From Polaromonas sp. AER18D-145 (GTDB lineage: Bacteria > Pseudomonadota > Gammaproteobacteria > Burkholderiales > Burkholderiaceae_C), in contig NZ_NBZV01000047.1 in NCBI RefSeq assembly GCF_002379095.1, positions 1-36,303 on the forward strand: a DNA stretch of 36,303 nt. The letters are read 5' to 3'. The position numbers and the translations under genes were made by a program. The stretch's first letter is position 1; the number at the start of each line of letters is the position of its first letter. Shown here in pieces: positions 1-8,444 of this stretch. Below the pieces are notes generated by a model that was given only the letters and a program-made list of their open reading frames with translations, was not told where the DNA came from and made no database searches.

Positions 1-1595
1 CGCCTGCACTGAGCCCCCACGACCCGGCCTCGCTGTCGGCCTGGGCGCCCCTGAGTTCGCCGGTTTTCCGCATGTTGTGGGGCACCTGGATGGCCGCCAA
101 CATCTGCATGTGGATGAACGACGTTGCCGCCGCCTGGCTGATGACCTCGCTGACCACCTCGCCGATCTGGGTGGCGCTGGTGCAGTCCGCCTCGACGCTG
201 CCGGTCTTCCTGCTGGGTTTGCCCAGCGGCGCCCTGGCCGACATCCTGGACCGGCGCCGCTATTTCATCATCACGCAGTTCTGGGTGGCCGCCGTGGCCC
301 TCGTGCTGTGCCTGACGATTGTCATGGGCGCCATGACCGCGCCGCTGCTGCTGGCGCTGACTTTCGCCAACGGCGTCGGGCTGGCCATGCGCTGGCCGGT
401 GTTTTCGGCGATTGTTCCGGAACTGGTGCCGCGCGCGCAATTGCCGGCGGCACTGGCGCTCAATGGCATCGCCATGAATGCTTCGCGCATCATCGGCCCG
501 CTGGTGGCGGGGGCGCTGATTGCCGGCGCCGGCAGCGAATACGTTTTCATCCTCAACGCCGTGCTCTCGCTGGTGTCCGGTTTTGTGATCATGCGCTGGC
601 GCCGCGAGCATGTGCCCAGCCCGCTGGGCCGCGAGCGCCTGATCAGCGCCATGCGGGTCGGCGTGCAGTTCGTGCGCCAGTCGGCACGCCTGCGCGCGGT
701 GCTGCTGCGGGTGGCGCTGTTTTTCTTTCACTCCACCGCCTTGCTGGCCCTGCTGCCGCTGGTGGCGCGCGGCCTGCACCGCGGCGGTGCCGGCACCTTC
801 ACGCTGCTGCTGGCGTCCATGGGCTCGGGCGCGATTTTTGTGGTGGCCTTCCTGCTGCCGCGGCTGCGCCGTACCCTGTCCCGCGATGCCCTGGTGCTGG
901 GCGGCATGGGCCTGCAGTCGGCGTCCACGGCCATCATCGCCTTCGCCCCGAATGCCTACGTCGCCGCGCCGGCCATGTTCCTGGCGGGCGCGGCGTGGAT
1001 CACCACCGCCAACACCCTGAGTGTGTCGGCGCAGCTCGCCTTGCCCGATTGGGTGCGCGCGCGCGGCATGTCGATTTTCCAGATGGCGATCATGGGTGCC
1101 AGCGCGCTGGGCGCGGCGGTCTGGGGCCAGATTGCGACCGTGACCAGTGTCCCGACCAGCATGCTGATCGCCGCATCTACCGCGATGGTGGCCATGGGTG
1201 TCACGCAATGGCTGCTGCGCGACCGCAGCATTGAGGAGGACCTGACGCCGTCCCGCGAATTCAAGGTGCCCAGCGCAGAAGCGCCGCCACTGACCGGCCA
1301 GGTGCGCACCATGATCGAGTACCGCATTGATCCGGCCCGGGCCCAGGAATTTCGCACGCTGATGCAGGAAAGCCGGCGCAGCCGGCTGCGCCAGGGGGCG
1401 CTGGCCTGGGAGCTGTTGCGCGACATCTCGGACCCGGGGCGCTACGTCGAGCAGATCACCGACGAATCCTGGACCGAACACCTGCGCCGCTTTGACCGCG
1501 TGACGGCGGGCGACGTGGCCTTGCGCGACCGCAAGCTGGCGTTTCATCGGGGCGAGACGCCGCCTGTGGTGACGCGGCTGGTGCTGGAGAGCTGA
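1..1595 (+). CDS. MFS efflux transporter with C-terminal monooxygenase-like domain (5' truncated by window)
   Basis: The reading frame is open from base 3, so the gene starts outside the window. The first in-frame ATG at 72 lies inside conserved sequence (SSPVFRMLWGTWMAANIC) and is unlikely to be the true start. The first 400 or so visible residues form about ten hydrophobic segments typical of a major facilitator of the EntS-like MFS_3 family, with the loop motif ADILDRRR after the second or third helix. The last 100 residues are soluble (TMIEYRIDPARAQEFRTLM to the end) and resemble the antibiotic-biosynthesis monooxygenase-like tail seen on many MFS_3 proteins. The likely role is export of a small molecule across the inner membrane; the substrate is unknown. 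It is separated from the nitrogen island by a possible terminator and 281 nt. Confidence 0.85.
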   Translation, partial: PALSPHDPASLSAWAPLSSPVFRMLWGTWMAANICMWMNDVAAAWLMTSLTTSPIWVALVQSASTLPVFLLGLPSGALADILDRRRYFIITQFWVAAVALVLCLTIVMGAMTAPLLLALTFANGVGLAMRWPVFSAIVPELVPRAQLPAALALNGIAMNASRIIGPLVAGALIAGAGSEYVFILNAVLSLVSGFVIMRWRREHVPSPLGRERLISAMRVGVQFVRQSARLRAVLLRVALFFFHSTALLALLPLVARGLHRGGAGTFTLLLASMGSGAIFVVAFLLPRLRRTLSRDALVLGGMGLQSASTAIIAFAPNAYVAAPAMFLAGAAWITTANTLSVSAQLALPDWVRARGMSIFQMAIMGASALGAAVWGQIATVTSVPTSMLIAASTAMVAMGVTQWLLRDRSIEEDLTPSREFKVPSAEAPPLTGQVRTMIEYRIDPARAQEFRTLMQESRRSRLRQGALAWELLRDISDPGRYVEQITDESWTEHLRRFDRVTAGDVALRDRKLAFHRGETPPVVTRLVLES

Positions 1596-1644
1596 CAGCG
1601 CTTGGTTGCCGAGCTGGCCCATGCCGGACAGCGCTGTTTTTTTT
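1595..1644 (+). terminator. Possible intrinsic terminator after the MFS gene
   Basis: ACAGCGC (1595-1601) can pair with GCGCTGT (1631-1637), and eight T residues follow directly (1637-1644). The loop is long (29 nt), so the fold is less certain than a compact hairpin. The T-run just after the MFS stop codon makes a terminator plausible. Confidence 0.5.
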
Positions 1645-1726
1645 CGGATCGGTTCTGTGGCGCCTCCGCGCGTCGTCAGCGAGTGGGCCGGGGGCCGCAG
1701 TCGCGCCGAACGTGAACGTCAAATAC

Positions 1727-1774
1727 GCTCTCGGCCCTTTCTCCTGAAGCCTGAATAGCTATCAATTAAGTAGC
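1727..1774 (+). repeat. Dispersed repeat, GCTA-N9-TAGC family, copy 1 (intergenic)
   Basis: The core GCTATCAATTAAGTAGC (1758-1774) is one of five exact GCTA-N9-TAGC 17-mers in this window. Exactly 20 nt upstream is GCTCTCGGCCC (1727-1737), 8 of 11 bases identical to the GCCTTCAGCCC of the best copies. The AT-rich core stands out against the GC-rich surroundings. The copy lies 53 nt upstream of the sigma-54 promoter of the atzF operon, where an enhancer-binding protein would be expected to act. Confidence 0.7.
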
Positions 1775-1826
1775 AAATAAGCGGCAGCCCGGTCAAATAC
1801 CCACGGCCCGAACCGGCCGCCAGCAC

Positions 1827-1844
1827 TTGGCACACCTCTTGCAT
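1827..1844 (+). promoter_or_regulatory. Sigma-54 (RpoN) promoter of the atzF nitrogen operon
   Basis: TTGGCACACCTCTTGCAT has the invariant GG (1829-1830) and GC (1841-1842) separated by exactly 10 nt. It agrees closely with the sigma-54 consensus TGGCAC-N5-TTGCA. Transcription would start about 12 nt downstream, near 1854, giving a short leader to the atzF start at 1877. Sigma-54 promoters with NtrC or related activators are typical of nitrogen-scavenging genes, which fits the ammonia-releasing enzymes encoded next. I did not find a clear GCAC-N7-GTGC activator site in the 230 nt upstream. Confidence 0.82.
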
Positions 1845-1876
1845 CTCATCTTGTACACAAGTATGGATGCTTTAAA

Positions 1877-3640
1877 TTGGTGCAAGTTTCTTTAACCCCT
1901 GATCTGACCGGCCAGCCGTCGGCGCCGGACAACACGCCGGCCGCTGCGGGCGGCACGGTGCTGGCGCCGCAGGCCTGGATCTGCCGCGCCACGCCGCCGG
2001 CAGCCGCCAGTGCACAGGCTGCCTCGGCCGGGCCGCTGGCGGGAATGACCTTTGCGGCCAAGGACAACATCGATGCCGCAGGCATGCCCACCACCGCGGG
2101 CTGCCCGGCCTTTGCCTACACGCCGCCGGCCAGTGCCTTTGTTGTGCAGAAGCTGCTCGATGCTGGTGCATCGCTGCTCGGCAAGACCAACCTCGACCAG
2201 TTCGCCTGCGGGTTGAACGGCACGCGTTCCCCTTTCGGGGCCGTGCCCAATGCGTTCAATCCCGCCTATGTATCCGGCGGCTCCAGTTCCGGCTCGGCCT
2301 ACGTGGTGGCCACCGGGCAGACCGACTTCTCGCTGGGCACCGACACGGCCGGCTCCGGCCGGGTGCCGGCGGGGCTCAACAACATCGTCGGCCTCAAGCC
2401 TTCGCGCGGGCTGATCAGCGCGCGCGGCGTGGTGCCGGCCGCGCAAAGCGTGGACTGTGTGTCCATCTTTGCGCGCACGGTGGCCACCGCGGTCCAGGTG
2501 CTGGAAAACGCGATGGCGCATGACACGCTCGATCCGTATTCGCGCCAGCTGGCGCTGGCCAGCGAACCGTTTGCACCGGCCTTCCGCTTCGGCGTGCCGG
2601 CGACGCTGGAGTTTTACGGGGACCGTGCCGCCAAAGCGGCCTTCTCGGAGGCGGTGGCGCGGCTGCAGTCCCTGGGCGGCACGCCTGTGGCCACCGACTT
2701 TGCACCACTGGCGCAGGTCGCGGCCCTGCTCTACGAAAGCGCGCTGGTGGCCGAACGCTACACCGCCATCCGCAGCTTCTTCGACGCCCATGAAGCCGAG
2801 GTGGTGGAGCCGGTGCGCAGCATCATTGCCGCGGGCCGAAAGTACAGCGCGGCGGACCTGTACGAAGTGCAAACCGAATTGAAGCGCCTGGGCCAGCAGG
2901 CCGACGCGATGTGGGGCGCCATCGACGTGCTGGTGGTGCCGACCGCACCGACGCATTACACGATTGCGCAGATGCAGCGCGACCCGGTGGTGCTCAACCG
3001 CCGGCTGGGCGCCTACACCAACTTCGTGAACCTGCTCGACTACGCCGCCCTGTCCGTGCCCAGTGCTGTGCGCGCCGACGGGCTGCCGTTCGGCATCACG
3101 CTGATCGCGCCTTGCGGCAGCGACTGGCAGCTGGCCGACCTTGGCCAGCGCTACCACCACGCTACCTGCCTGACGCAGGGCGCGACCGGTCTGCCGCTGC
3201 CCGCCATGCGCGCGATTGCCGGCCTGCGCAAGCCGGCGACGGTGCGGGTGGCGGTGGTGGGTGCCCACCTGTCCGGCATGCCTTTGAACACGCAGCTGAC
3301 CGAGCGCGGGGCGGTGCTGGCAGGCCCCGCTGAAACCGCGCCCGATTACAGGCTGTTCGCCTTGCCGGGCACCACCCCGCCCAAGCCCGGCCTGCTCCGT
3401 GTCGGTGCCGGCCAGGGGGCAAGTATCGCGCTTGAAATCTGGGAGATGCCGCTTTCTGCCTACGGCTCGTTTGTCGCGCTGATCCCCGAGCCTCTGGGCA
3501 TAGGCACGCTGGCACTTCGGGACGGCAGCACGGTGCAGGGTTTTGTCTGCGAGCCCGAAGCGCTGCACGGAGCCCTGGACATCTCGCATCTGGGCGGCTG
3601 GCGTGCCTACATCGCTTCGCTCAAGACGGCTGCGGCCTGA
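1877..3640 (+). CDS. atzF: Allophanate hydrolase AtzF
   Basis: The product hydrolyses allophanate, the last step of cyanuric acid, biuret and ureide breakdown, releasing ammonia and carbon dioxide in the cytoplasm. The first 460 or so residues are an amidase-signature domain with the Ser-cisSer-Lys triad: Lys62 in AAKDNID, Ser136 in SGGSSSGS and Ser160 in DTAGSGR. These spacings (74 and 24) match Pseudomonas ADP AtzF (Lys91, Ser165, Ser189) as I recall it. The C-terminal 125 residues (KPATVRVAVVGAHLSGMPLN to the end) are the allophanate-hydrolase C-terminal domain, so the enzyme is full length (587 aa). There is no in-frame ATG near the 5' end. The start is either TTG at 1877 or GTG at 1880, just downstream of the sigma-54 promoter. 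It is the first gene of the operon, 45 nt before an ABC binding protein. Confidence 0.93.
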   Translation: MVQVSLTPDLTGQPSAPDNTPAAAGGTVLAPQAWICRATPPAAASAQAASAGPLAGMTFAAKDNIDAAGMPTTAGCPAFAYTPPASAFVVQKLLDAGASLLGKTNLDQFACGLNGTRSPFGAVPNAFNPAYVSGGSSSGSAYVVATGQTDFSLGTDTAGSGRVPAGLNNIVGLKPSRGLISARGVVPAAQSVDCVSIFARTVATAVQVLENAMAHDTLDPYSRQLALASEPFAPAFRFGVPATLEFYGDRAAKAAFSEAVARLQSLGGTPVATDFAPLAQVAALLYESALVAERYTAIRSFFDAHEAEVVEPVRSIIAAGRKYSAADLYEVQTELKRLGQQADAMWGAIDVLVVPTAPTHYTIAQMQRDPVVLNRRLGAYTNFVNLLDYAALSVPSAVRADGLPFGITLIAPCGSDWQLADLGQRYHHATCLTQGATGLPLPAMRAIAGLRKPATVRVAVVGAHLSGMPLNTQLTERGAVLAGPAETAPDYRLFALPGTTPPKPGLLRVGAGQGASIALEIWEMPLSAYGSFVALIPEPLGIGTLALRDGSTVQGFVCEPEALHGALDISHLGGWRAYIASLKTAAA

Positions 3641-3685
3641 CAACTGCCACGGATTCACCAACCTCTTTCACTCCAGGAGCTTTCC

Positions 3686-4693
3686 ATGACCACTCCCCAC
3701 ATTCCTTCCCCCTCAACGGCTTCACGCAGGAAAGTCCTGCAAACCGGCGCGGCCATGCTTGGCGCACTCGGAATGCCTGCCATCGTGCGTGCACAGGCCG
3801 CACCGAAGATCCGCATCGGCTACTGGCCGATCGCCGCCGGCCTGCCGTTTTACGCGGCCATCGAGCTGGGCTACTTCAAGGAAGCCGGGCTGGACGTGGA
3901 GCCGCTCAAGTTCGCCGGTGCCCAGCAGGTCATGGAGGCCGTGCTGTCGGGCCGTTCCGACGGCACCGCCAACGGCACCGGCTCGGCCAACATCGCCATC
4001 GGCGAGCTGGCCCAGCCCGGCACCTTCAAGATCTTCTGCGCCAACCCGAGCAATGTGAAAAATGTGCTCGACGAAGTCATCGTGCCGGTGGCCAGCCCGG
4101 CCAAGGTGATGGCCGACCTGAAAGGCAAACGCGTCGGTTCCGGTCCCGGCATCCAGAACGTGACGCTGGCCAAGACCATCCTGGAGCGCGGCGGCGCCAC
4201 CGGTGCGAGCGTGGTCGAGCTGCCGATCGGCCAGCATGTGGCTGCGTTGGCTGCCGGCCAGATCGATGCCGCCTACACGCTGGAGCCCACCGGCACCATC
4301 GGCCGCATGAACGGCACCACGCGCGTGCTCGAGGCCGGCGTGATCTCCCGGTACGTGCTCGGTGACAACATGGCGCCATGGTTCGGCGGCTCGGCCTCGC
4401 TGTCCTCGGACTTCATCAAGAAGAACCCCGATGCCGCGAAGAAGTTTGTTGCCGCCTACGGCAAGGGCGTGGCTTACGTGCGCAGCAAGTCGGTCGAGGC
4501 GCGCCAGTACCTCAAGGGGTACACCCCGATCGAAGGCGCGCTGACCGGCGAGGTGCCGCTGGCGGCGTACATGATGTACAACGAGTTCAAGCCGGGCGAC
4601 GTCGCGCACTTCCAGAAGTTCTTCGACCTGTTCTCCGAAAAAGGCATCTTCAGTTCGCGCCTCATGGTGGACTCGATGCTCTACAAGGGTTGA
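3686..4693 (+). CDS. ABC importer substrate-binding protein, NMT1/SsuA-like
   Basis: This is a periplasmic solute-binding protein of 335 aa. The N-terminus carries a twin-arginine-like motif (SRRKVLQ), a hydrophobic stretch, and a likely cleavage after VRAQA near residue 37. The mature part begins IRIGYWPIAAGLPFYAA and continues with GYFKEAGLDVEPLKFAGAQQ, the hallmark of the NMT1/taurine/thiamine-precursor binding family. A good ribosome binding site (CCAGGAG) precedes the ATG. It sits 45 nt after atzF and 5 nt before its permease. From context the ligand is probably a nitrogen-rich compound feeding the ureide hydrolases, such as biuret, triuret or a related amide. That is inference; family members bind diverse ligands. 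Confidence 0.88.
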   Translation: MTTPHIPSPSTASRRKVLQTGAAMLGALGMPAIVRAQAAPKIRIGYWPIAAGLPFYAAIELGYFKEAGLDVEPLKFAGAQQVMEAVLSGRSDGTANGTGSANIAIGELAQPGTFKIFCANPSNVKNVLDEVIVPVASPAKVMADLKGKRVGSGPGIQNVTLAKTILERGGATGASVVELPIGQHVAALAAGQIDAAYTLEPTGTIGRMNGTTRVLEAGVISRYVLGDNMAPWFGGSASLSSDFIKKNPDAAKKFVAAYGKGVAYVRSKSVEARQYLKGYTPIEGALTGEVPLAAYMMYNEFKPGDVAHFQKFFDLFSEKGIFSSRLMVDSMLYKG

Positions 4694-4698
4694 ACGTG

Positions 4699-5547
4699 AT
4701 GGACGGTACCTCCTCCGTGACGGCGGCGCCGGTGGCGTCTGCCAAGCCCTGGGCGCCGCCGGCCAGCGCACCGGCGGCTGTTGTGCAGCGTACGCCGGCG
4801 CTGGAGAGGGCGCTGCCCTTCATCGGCCCGGTGGTGCTGTTCATCGTCTGGGACCTGGTGGTGCGCCTGGGCTTCATCAAGGCCATCCTGCTGCCGCCGC
4901 CGCTCGATGCGCTGGGCGCGCTGGTCAACGGCTTGGCCGGGGGGCCGCTGCTCAAGGACTTTGCCGTCACCGTGTGGCGCACGGTGCAGGCCTTCCTGAT
5001 CGCCGCAGCCGTGGGCATGCCGTTGGGTGTGCTGCTGGGCAGTTCCGAGAAGGCCTACCGCAGTGTCGAGTTTCTGATCGACTTCTTCCGCTCCACACCG
5101 TCCTCTGCGCTGATCCCGCTGTTCCTCATGATTTTCGGCGTGTCGGACATCAACAAGGTGGCGATTGCGGCTTTCGGTGCGCTGCTGATCGTGGTGTTCA
5201 ACAGCGCCTACGGCGTCATCAATGCGCGCAAGCAGCGCGTGATGGCAGCCAAGGTCATGGGCGCTTCGCGCTGGCAGGTGTTCAAGGACGTGCTGATCTG
5301 GGAAAGCCTGCAGCCGAGTTTTGTCGGTCTGCGCTCGGCCGTGTCCATGGCACTGGTCATCGTGATCGTGGCCGAGATGTTCATCGGCGCCGACAGCGGG
5401 CTGGGCAACCGCATCATCAACTCGCAGCAGGTCATGAACGTGAAAGACATGTACGCGTCCATCCTGGCGGCCGGTGCGCTGGGCTATGCGCTCAACATCT
5501 TTTTCCTGGTGCTCGAGCGGCGCATTGTTCACTGGAGTGGAAGGTAG
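4699..5547 (+). CDS. ABC importer permease, SsuC/TauC-like
   Basis: This inner-membrane permease (282 aa from the ATG at 4699; a GTG lies one codon earlier) partners the preceding binding protein and following ATPase. After a proline/alanine-rich N-terminus, five or six hydrophobic segments follow, starting at LPFIGPVVLFIVWDLVV. The binding-protein-dependent transport EAA loop is recognisable as AAKVMGASRWQVFKDVLIW, which contacts the ATPase. The reading frame stays open far upstream into the binding-protein gene, but that extension is only a shadow frame. AAGGGT at 4685-4690 may act as ribosome binding site. The gene ends 2 nt before the ATPase start, so it is clearly co-transcribed. Confidence 0.9.
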   Translation: MDGTSSVTAAPVASAKPWAPPASAPAAVVQRTPALERALPFIGPVVLFIVWDLVVRLGFIKAILLPPPLDALGALVNGLAGGPLLKDFAVTVWRTVQAFLIAAAVGMPLGVLLGSSEKAYRSVEFLIDFFRSTPSSALIPLFLMIFGVSDINKVAIAAFGALLIVVFNSAYGVINARKQRVMAAKVMGASRWQVFKDVLIWESLQPSFVGLRSAVSMALVIVIVAEMFIGADSGLGNRIINSQQVMNVKDMYASILAAGALGYALNIFFLVLERRIVHWSGR

Positions 5548-5549
5548 CC

Positions 5550-6371
5550 ATGTCTGCAGTTCTCAACGCCCCTGTGTTTGCCGATGTTCCCGTGCCCGAG
5601 TTCAAGCCTGGCCCCGCCGGCACCCACATCACCATACGCGGGCTGACCAAATACTTTGCCGGCTGGCCGCTGTACGAGGACTTCAACCTCGACATACCGA
5701 AGCACAAAATTGTGTCGGTGTTTGGCCCCAATGGCTGCGGCAAATCCACGCTGATCAACATGATCGCCGGGCTGGTGCCGATTGACGCCGGGCAAATCCT
5801 GTTTGACGGCAAGTCCCTGAAAGACACCAAGATCGGCTACGTCTTCCAGAATTACCGCGAAGCGATGTTCCCCTGGATGCGCACCATCGACAACATCGCC
5901 TATCCGCTCAAGCTCGAAGGCCGGTCCAAGGCCGAGGTCGACAGGCGCATGGCCGAACTGGTCGCGTCCTTCGATGTGAAGTTCGACCTCAAGCGTTACC
6001 CCTACGAACTCTCGGGTGGCCAGCAGCAGACCGCCTCCATCATGCGGGCCCTGGCGAACAACCCCGAGGTGCTGTTCCTCGACGAGCCATTTTCGGCGCT
6101 CGACTTCGAGATGACGCTGTTCATCCGCGAGAAGCTGCAGGAAGTGTTCATGCAGACCGGCACCACCATGCTACTGGTGTCGCACGACCTCGAAGAGGCC
6201 GTCTACCTGGCCGACCAGGTGCTGCTGCTGACCAAGCGGCCCACCCGTGTGGCCGAAATCCTGCCGTATGGCGATGCGCGCCCGCGCACGGTGGAAACGC
6301 TGTCCGAGGCCAGCTTCATCAGCGCCAGGAAGCGCAGCCTGGAAATCTTCCAGCGCGAAGTGCGGCGCTGA
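5550..6371 (+). CDS. ABC importer ATPase, SsuB/TauB-like
   Basis: This cytoplasmic ATPase of 273 aa energises the NMT1-type importer. Visible motifs in order are Walker A GPNGCGKST, a Q-loop glutamine (VFQNYREAMFPW), the signature LSGGQQQ, Walker B VLFLDEP with its catalytic Glu, the D-loop SALD, and the H-loop histidine in LVSHDLEEA. The ATG at 5550 is used because it lies 2 nt after the permease stop and gives the family's usual length. The longer upstream open frame overlaps the permease and is not real. It is followed 13 nt later by atzG, so transport and hydrolysis genes share a transcript. Confidence 0.92.
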   Translation: MSAVLNAPVFADVPVPEFKPGPAGTHITIRGLTKYFAGWPLYEDFNLDIPKHKIVSVFGPNGCGKSTLINMIAGLVPIDAGQILFDGKSLKDTKIGYVFQNYREAMFPWMRTIDNIAYPLKLEGRSKAEVDRRMAELVASFDVKFDLKRYPYELSGGQQQTASIMRALANNPEVLFLDEPFSALDFEMTLFIREKLQEVFMQTGTTMLLVSHDLEEAVYLADQVLLLTKRPTRVAEILPYGDARPRTVETLSEASFISARKRSLEIFQREVRR

Positions 6372-6384
6372 ACGGCGGGGCACC

Positions 6385-6606
6385 ATGAACGACACCCGCA
6401 TGCTGGCTTACGTCGAAACCGCGGCCGCGCTGCTCAAGTTGCCGCTGGATGCGGCGCGTACCCAGCGCGTCGCGCTGAACCTGCAGCGCACGGCCGTGAT
6501 GGCGGCGTTGCTGGAGGCCGCGCCCCTGGCTGCACACGACGAACCCGCGGAAATATACAGACCGGCAGCCTTTCCGCCCAATGACGATGGGCGCGAAGAG
6601 CTATGA
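6385..6606 (+). CDS. atzG: AtzG, small subunit of 1-carboxybiuret hydrolase (DUF4089)
   Basis: This 73-aa protein (MNDTRMLAYVETAAALL...) matches the small DUF4089 partner of AtzE. In Pseudomonas ADP, AtzG forms a complex with AtzE resembling the GatCA core of the amidotransferase and is needed for soluble, active AtzE. The N-terminal helix LAYVETAAALLKLPLDA and the central helix are visible. The C-terminal tail ends in an EIYRPAAF segment, followed by residues encoded within a dispersed repeat copy. It overlaps atzE by four bases (ATGA), which suggests translational coupling and fits a stoichiometric complex. Confidence 0.88.
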   Translation: MNDTRMLAYVETAAALLKLPLDAARTQRVALNLQRTAVMAALLEAAPLAAHDEPAEIYRPAAFPPNDDGREEL

Positions 6607-6616
6607 AAAATGTAGC
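6569..6616 (+). repeat. Dispersed repeat, GCTA-N9-TAGC family, copy 2 (atzG end / atzE start)
   Basis: The core GCTATGAAAAATGTAGC occupies 6600-6616. An 11-mer, CCTTTCCGCCC (6569-6579), lies exactly 20 nt upstream, 8 of 11 identical to the best copies. The repeat spans the last 12 codons of atzG, and its core contains both the atzG stop and the atzE start codon. Confidence 0.65.
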
Positions 6617-8000
6617 AACTAACGCTGCGACCATGGCGACAGCTGTCGCCTCAGGGGACGTCAGCGCACGCGAGCTGCTGGACGCCAGCCTGGCGCGCAT
6701 CGCGGCGACCGACGGCCGGGTCAACGCCTTCACCAATCAGACGCAAGCCCGTGCCCGCGCCGAAGCCGATGCCGTGGATGCGCAGCGGGCGGCGTCGCAG
6801 CCGCTCGGTCCCCTCGCCGGCGTGCCTTATGCCGTGAAAAACCTGTTCGACATCGAAGGGGTGGTGACCCTGGCTGGTTCGAAGGTCAACCGCGGCGATG
6901 CGGCCGCGACAGCCGACGCTTTTCTGGTCCGGCAAATGAAGGCGGCCGGCGCCGTGCTGGTGGGCGGGCTCAACATGGACGAATACGCCTACGGCTTCAC
7001 CACCGAAAACACCCACTACGGTCCCTGCCACAACCCGCACGACCTCACGCGGATTGCCGGCGGTTCGTCGGGCGGCTCCGGCGCGGCGGTCGCGGCCGGC
7101 CAGGTGCCGGTTTCGCTCGGATCGGACACCAACGGTTCCATCCGCGTGCCGGCCTCGCTGTGCGGCGTCTGGGGCCTCAAGCCCACCTTCGGCCGGCTCT
7201 CGCGCCGCGGCAGCTACCCGTTTGTGCACAGCATCGACCACCTCGGGCCGCTGGCCGACAGTGTGGCCGGCCTGGCGCTGGTCTACGACGCCCTGCAAGG
7301 CCCCGACGCCCTGGACCCGGGCTGCCAGGCCCTGCGTGTGCAGCCGGTCATGCCCTGGGTCGGCCGGGGTGTCGAAGGCTTGCGCATCGGCGTGCTGGAC
7401 GGCTATTTCCACGACAACGCCACGCCGGCCGCGCGCGAGGTGGTGGCGCTGGCCGCCAGCACCCTGGGCGCGCAGGCCGCGGTGACCTGGCCGGACGCGG
7501 CCCTGGCACGCGCCGCGGCCTTCATCATCACCGCCAGCGAAGGCGGCAGCCTGCATCTGGACGACCTGCGCACCCGTGTCGATGACTTCGAGCCGCTGTC
7601 TGTGGACCGGTTCATCGCCGGTGCCCTGCAGCCGGTGGACTGGTATTTGCGCGCCCAGCGTTTTCGCCGGGTCTACCGCGACAAGGTCAACGCCCTGTTT
7701 CGCGACTGGGACGTGCTGCTCACGGCGGCCACGCCGGTCAGCGCGCCGGTTATCGGCACCGAGTGGCTGGACATCAACGGCACGCAGCAACCCGCGCGTG
7801 CGTCCATGGGGCTGCTGACCCAGCCCATCTCGTTTGCCGGCTGTCCGGTGGTGACGGCGCCGCTGTGGCCGGCAGCCACCGGCGGCCTGCCGATCGGGGT
7901 GCAGCTGATTGCCGCGCCGTGGCGCGAAGACCTGGCTTTTCGCGCCGCCCAGGCCCTCGGCGATGCCGGCGTGGCGCATGTCCGGCCGGTCCAACTCTAG
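6603..8000 (+). CDS. atzE: AtzE, catalytic subunit of 1-carboxybiuret hydrolase
   Basis: This is an amidase-signature enzyme of 465 aa, near the family length. The triad is visible as Lys79 (PYAVKNLFD), Ser155 (AGGSSGGSG) and Ser179 (DTNGSIRVP), with the 24-residue serine spacing of the family. In the s-triazine pathway AtzE with AtzG removes an amide from 1-carboxybiuret to give 1,3-dicarboxyurea and ammonia; older annotations call it biuret hydrolase. The assignment rests on the adjacency of atzG, atzH and atzF as well as the sequence. Without neighbours it could be confused with GatA. The start ATG at 6603 overlaps the atzG stop and lies inside a repeat core, so the first residues (MKNVATN) are repeat-derived. 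No clear Shine-Dalgarno is seen, consistent with coupling to atzG. Confidence 0.9.
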   Translation: MKNVATNAATMATAVASGDVSARELLDASLARIAATDGRVNAFTNQTQARARAEADAVDAQRAASQPLGPLAGVPYAVKNLFDIEGVVTLAGSKVNRGDAAATADAFLVRQMKAAGAVLVGGLNMDEYAYGFTTENTHYGPCHNPHDLTRIAGGSSGGSGAAVAAGQVPVSLGSDTNGSIRVPASLCGVWGLKPTFGRLSRRGSYPFVHSIDHLGPLADSVAGLALVYDALQGPDALDPGCQALRVQPVMPWVGRGVEGLRIGVLDGYFHDNATPAAREVVALAASTLGAQAAVTWPDAALARAAAFIITASEGGSLHLDDLRTRVDDFEPLSVDRFIAGALQPVDWYLRAQRFRRVYRDKVNALFRDWDVLLTAATPVSAPVIGTEWLDINGTQQPARASMGLLTQPISFAGCPVVTAPLWPAATGGLPIGVQLIAAPWREDLAFRAAQALGDAGVAHVRPVQL

Positions 8001-8011
8001 AGAAAACAGAC

Positions 8012-8389
8012 ATGCTCGCCATCAACCTGCCCGATGTCCTGGCCGAAGTCACGGTCCAGTTCCAGCGTTACGAAAAGGCCCTGACCGGCAACGACGTGGC
8101 CGTGCTCGACGAGCTGTTCTGGAACAGCCCGCACACCCTGCGTTACGGCGCGACCGAAAACCTCTATGGCTACGACGCGATCCGGGCCTTCCGCGCCGGG
8201 CGCCCCGCGCAAGGGCTGGAGCGCACGCTGCTCAAAACCGTCATCACCACCTATGGCCAGGACATGGCGACTGCCAATGTCGAGTTCCGGCGCACCGGCA
8301 GCGCCCGGCCTGGCCGGCAAAGCCAGACCTGGCTGCGCACGCCCGAGGGCTGGCGTGTGGTGTCTGCCCATGTGAGCCTGCTTGCATGA
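8012..8389 (+). CDS. atzH: AtzH, decarboxylating 1,3-dicarboxyurea hydrolase (DUF3225)
   Basis: This 125-aa protein has a SnoaL/NTF2-like pattern: an N-terminal helix ([17 protein letters not shown]), a long loop with [15 protein letters not shown], and strands ending in [17 protein letters not shown]. This is the DUF3225 family that includes AtzH of Pseudomonas ADP, reported to convert 1,3-dicarboxyurea to allophanate and so connect AtzEG to AtzF. It lies 11 nt after atzE; the ATG at 8012 gives the family length. With atzG, atzE and atzF in one transcript, the window encodes every step from 1-carboxybiuret to ammonia. Confidence 0.88.
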   Translation: MLAINLPDVLAEVTVQFQRYEKALTGNDVAVLDELFWNSPHTLRYGATENLYGYDAIRAFRAGRPAQGLERTLLKTVITTYGQDMATANVEFRRTGSARPGRQSQTWLRTPEGWRVVSAHVSLLA

Positions 8390-8444
8390 ATCCTGCTTCC
8401 CGTTTTTCGCAGTACTTCTTTAACTTGACCCAAGGAGAAATTTC

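Noticed and set aside
1892..3661. 589-codon open frame antisense to atzF
   Set aside because: High-GC shadow of atzF. Its translation is rich in Arg, His, Gly and Gln with no recognisable family, while the + frame has full catalytic motifs.
4378..4698. 107-codon N-terminal extension of the NMT1-type permease
   Set aside because: It overlaps the binding-protein gene in another frame and gives low-complexity Arg/Gly sequence. The ATG at 4699 yields the normal permease length.
6651..7994. 447-codon frame antisense to atzE
   Set aside because: Shadow frame with Arg/Gly/His-rich translation and no domain.
6603..8000. Calling this gene a second gatA
   Set aside because: Amidase-signature proteins look alike, but atzG, atzH and atzF are adjacent and the true gatA with gatB and gatC lies at 26386-29785.
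8390..8444. A second sigma-54 promoter before the BMP binding protein
   Set aside because: No GG-N10-GC pattern in the 55-nt gap; the importer is more likely read from the atzF promoter.
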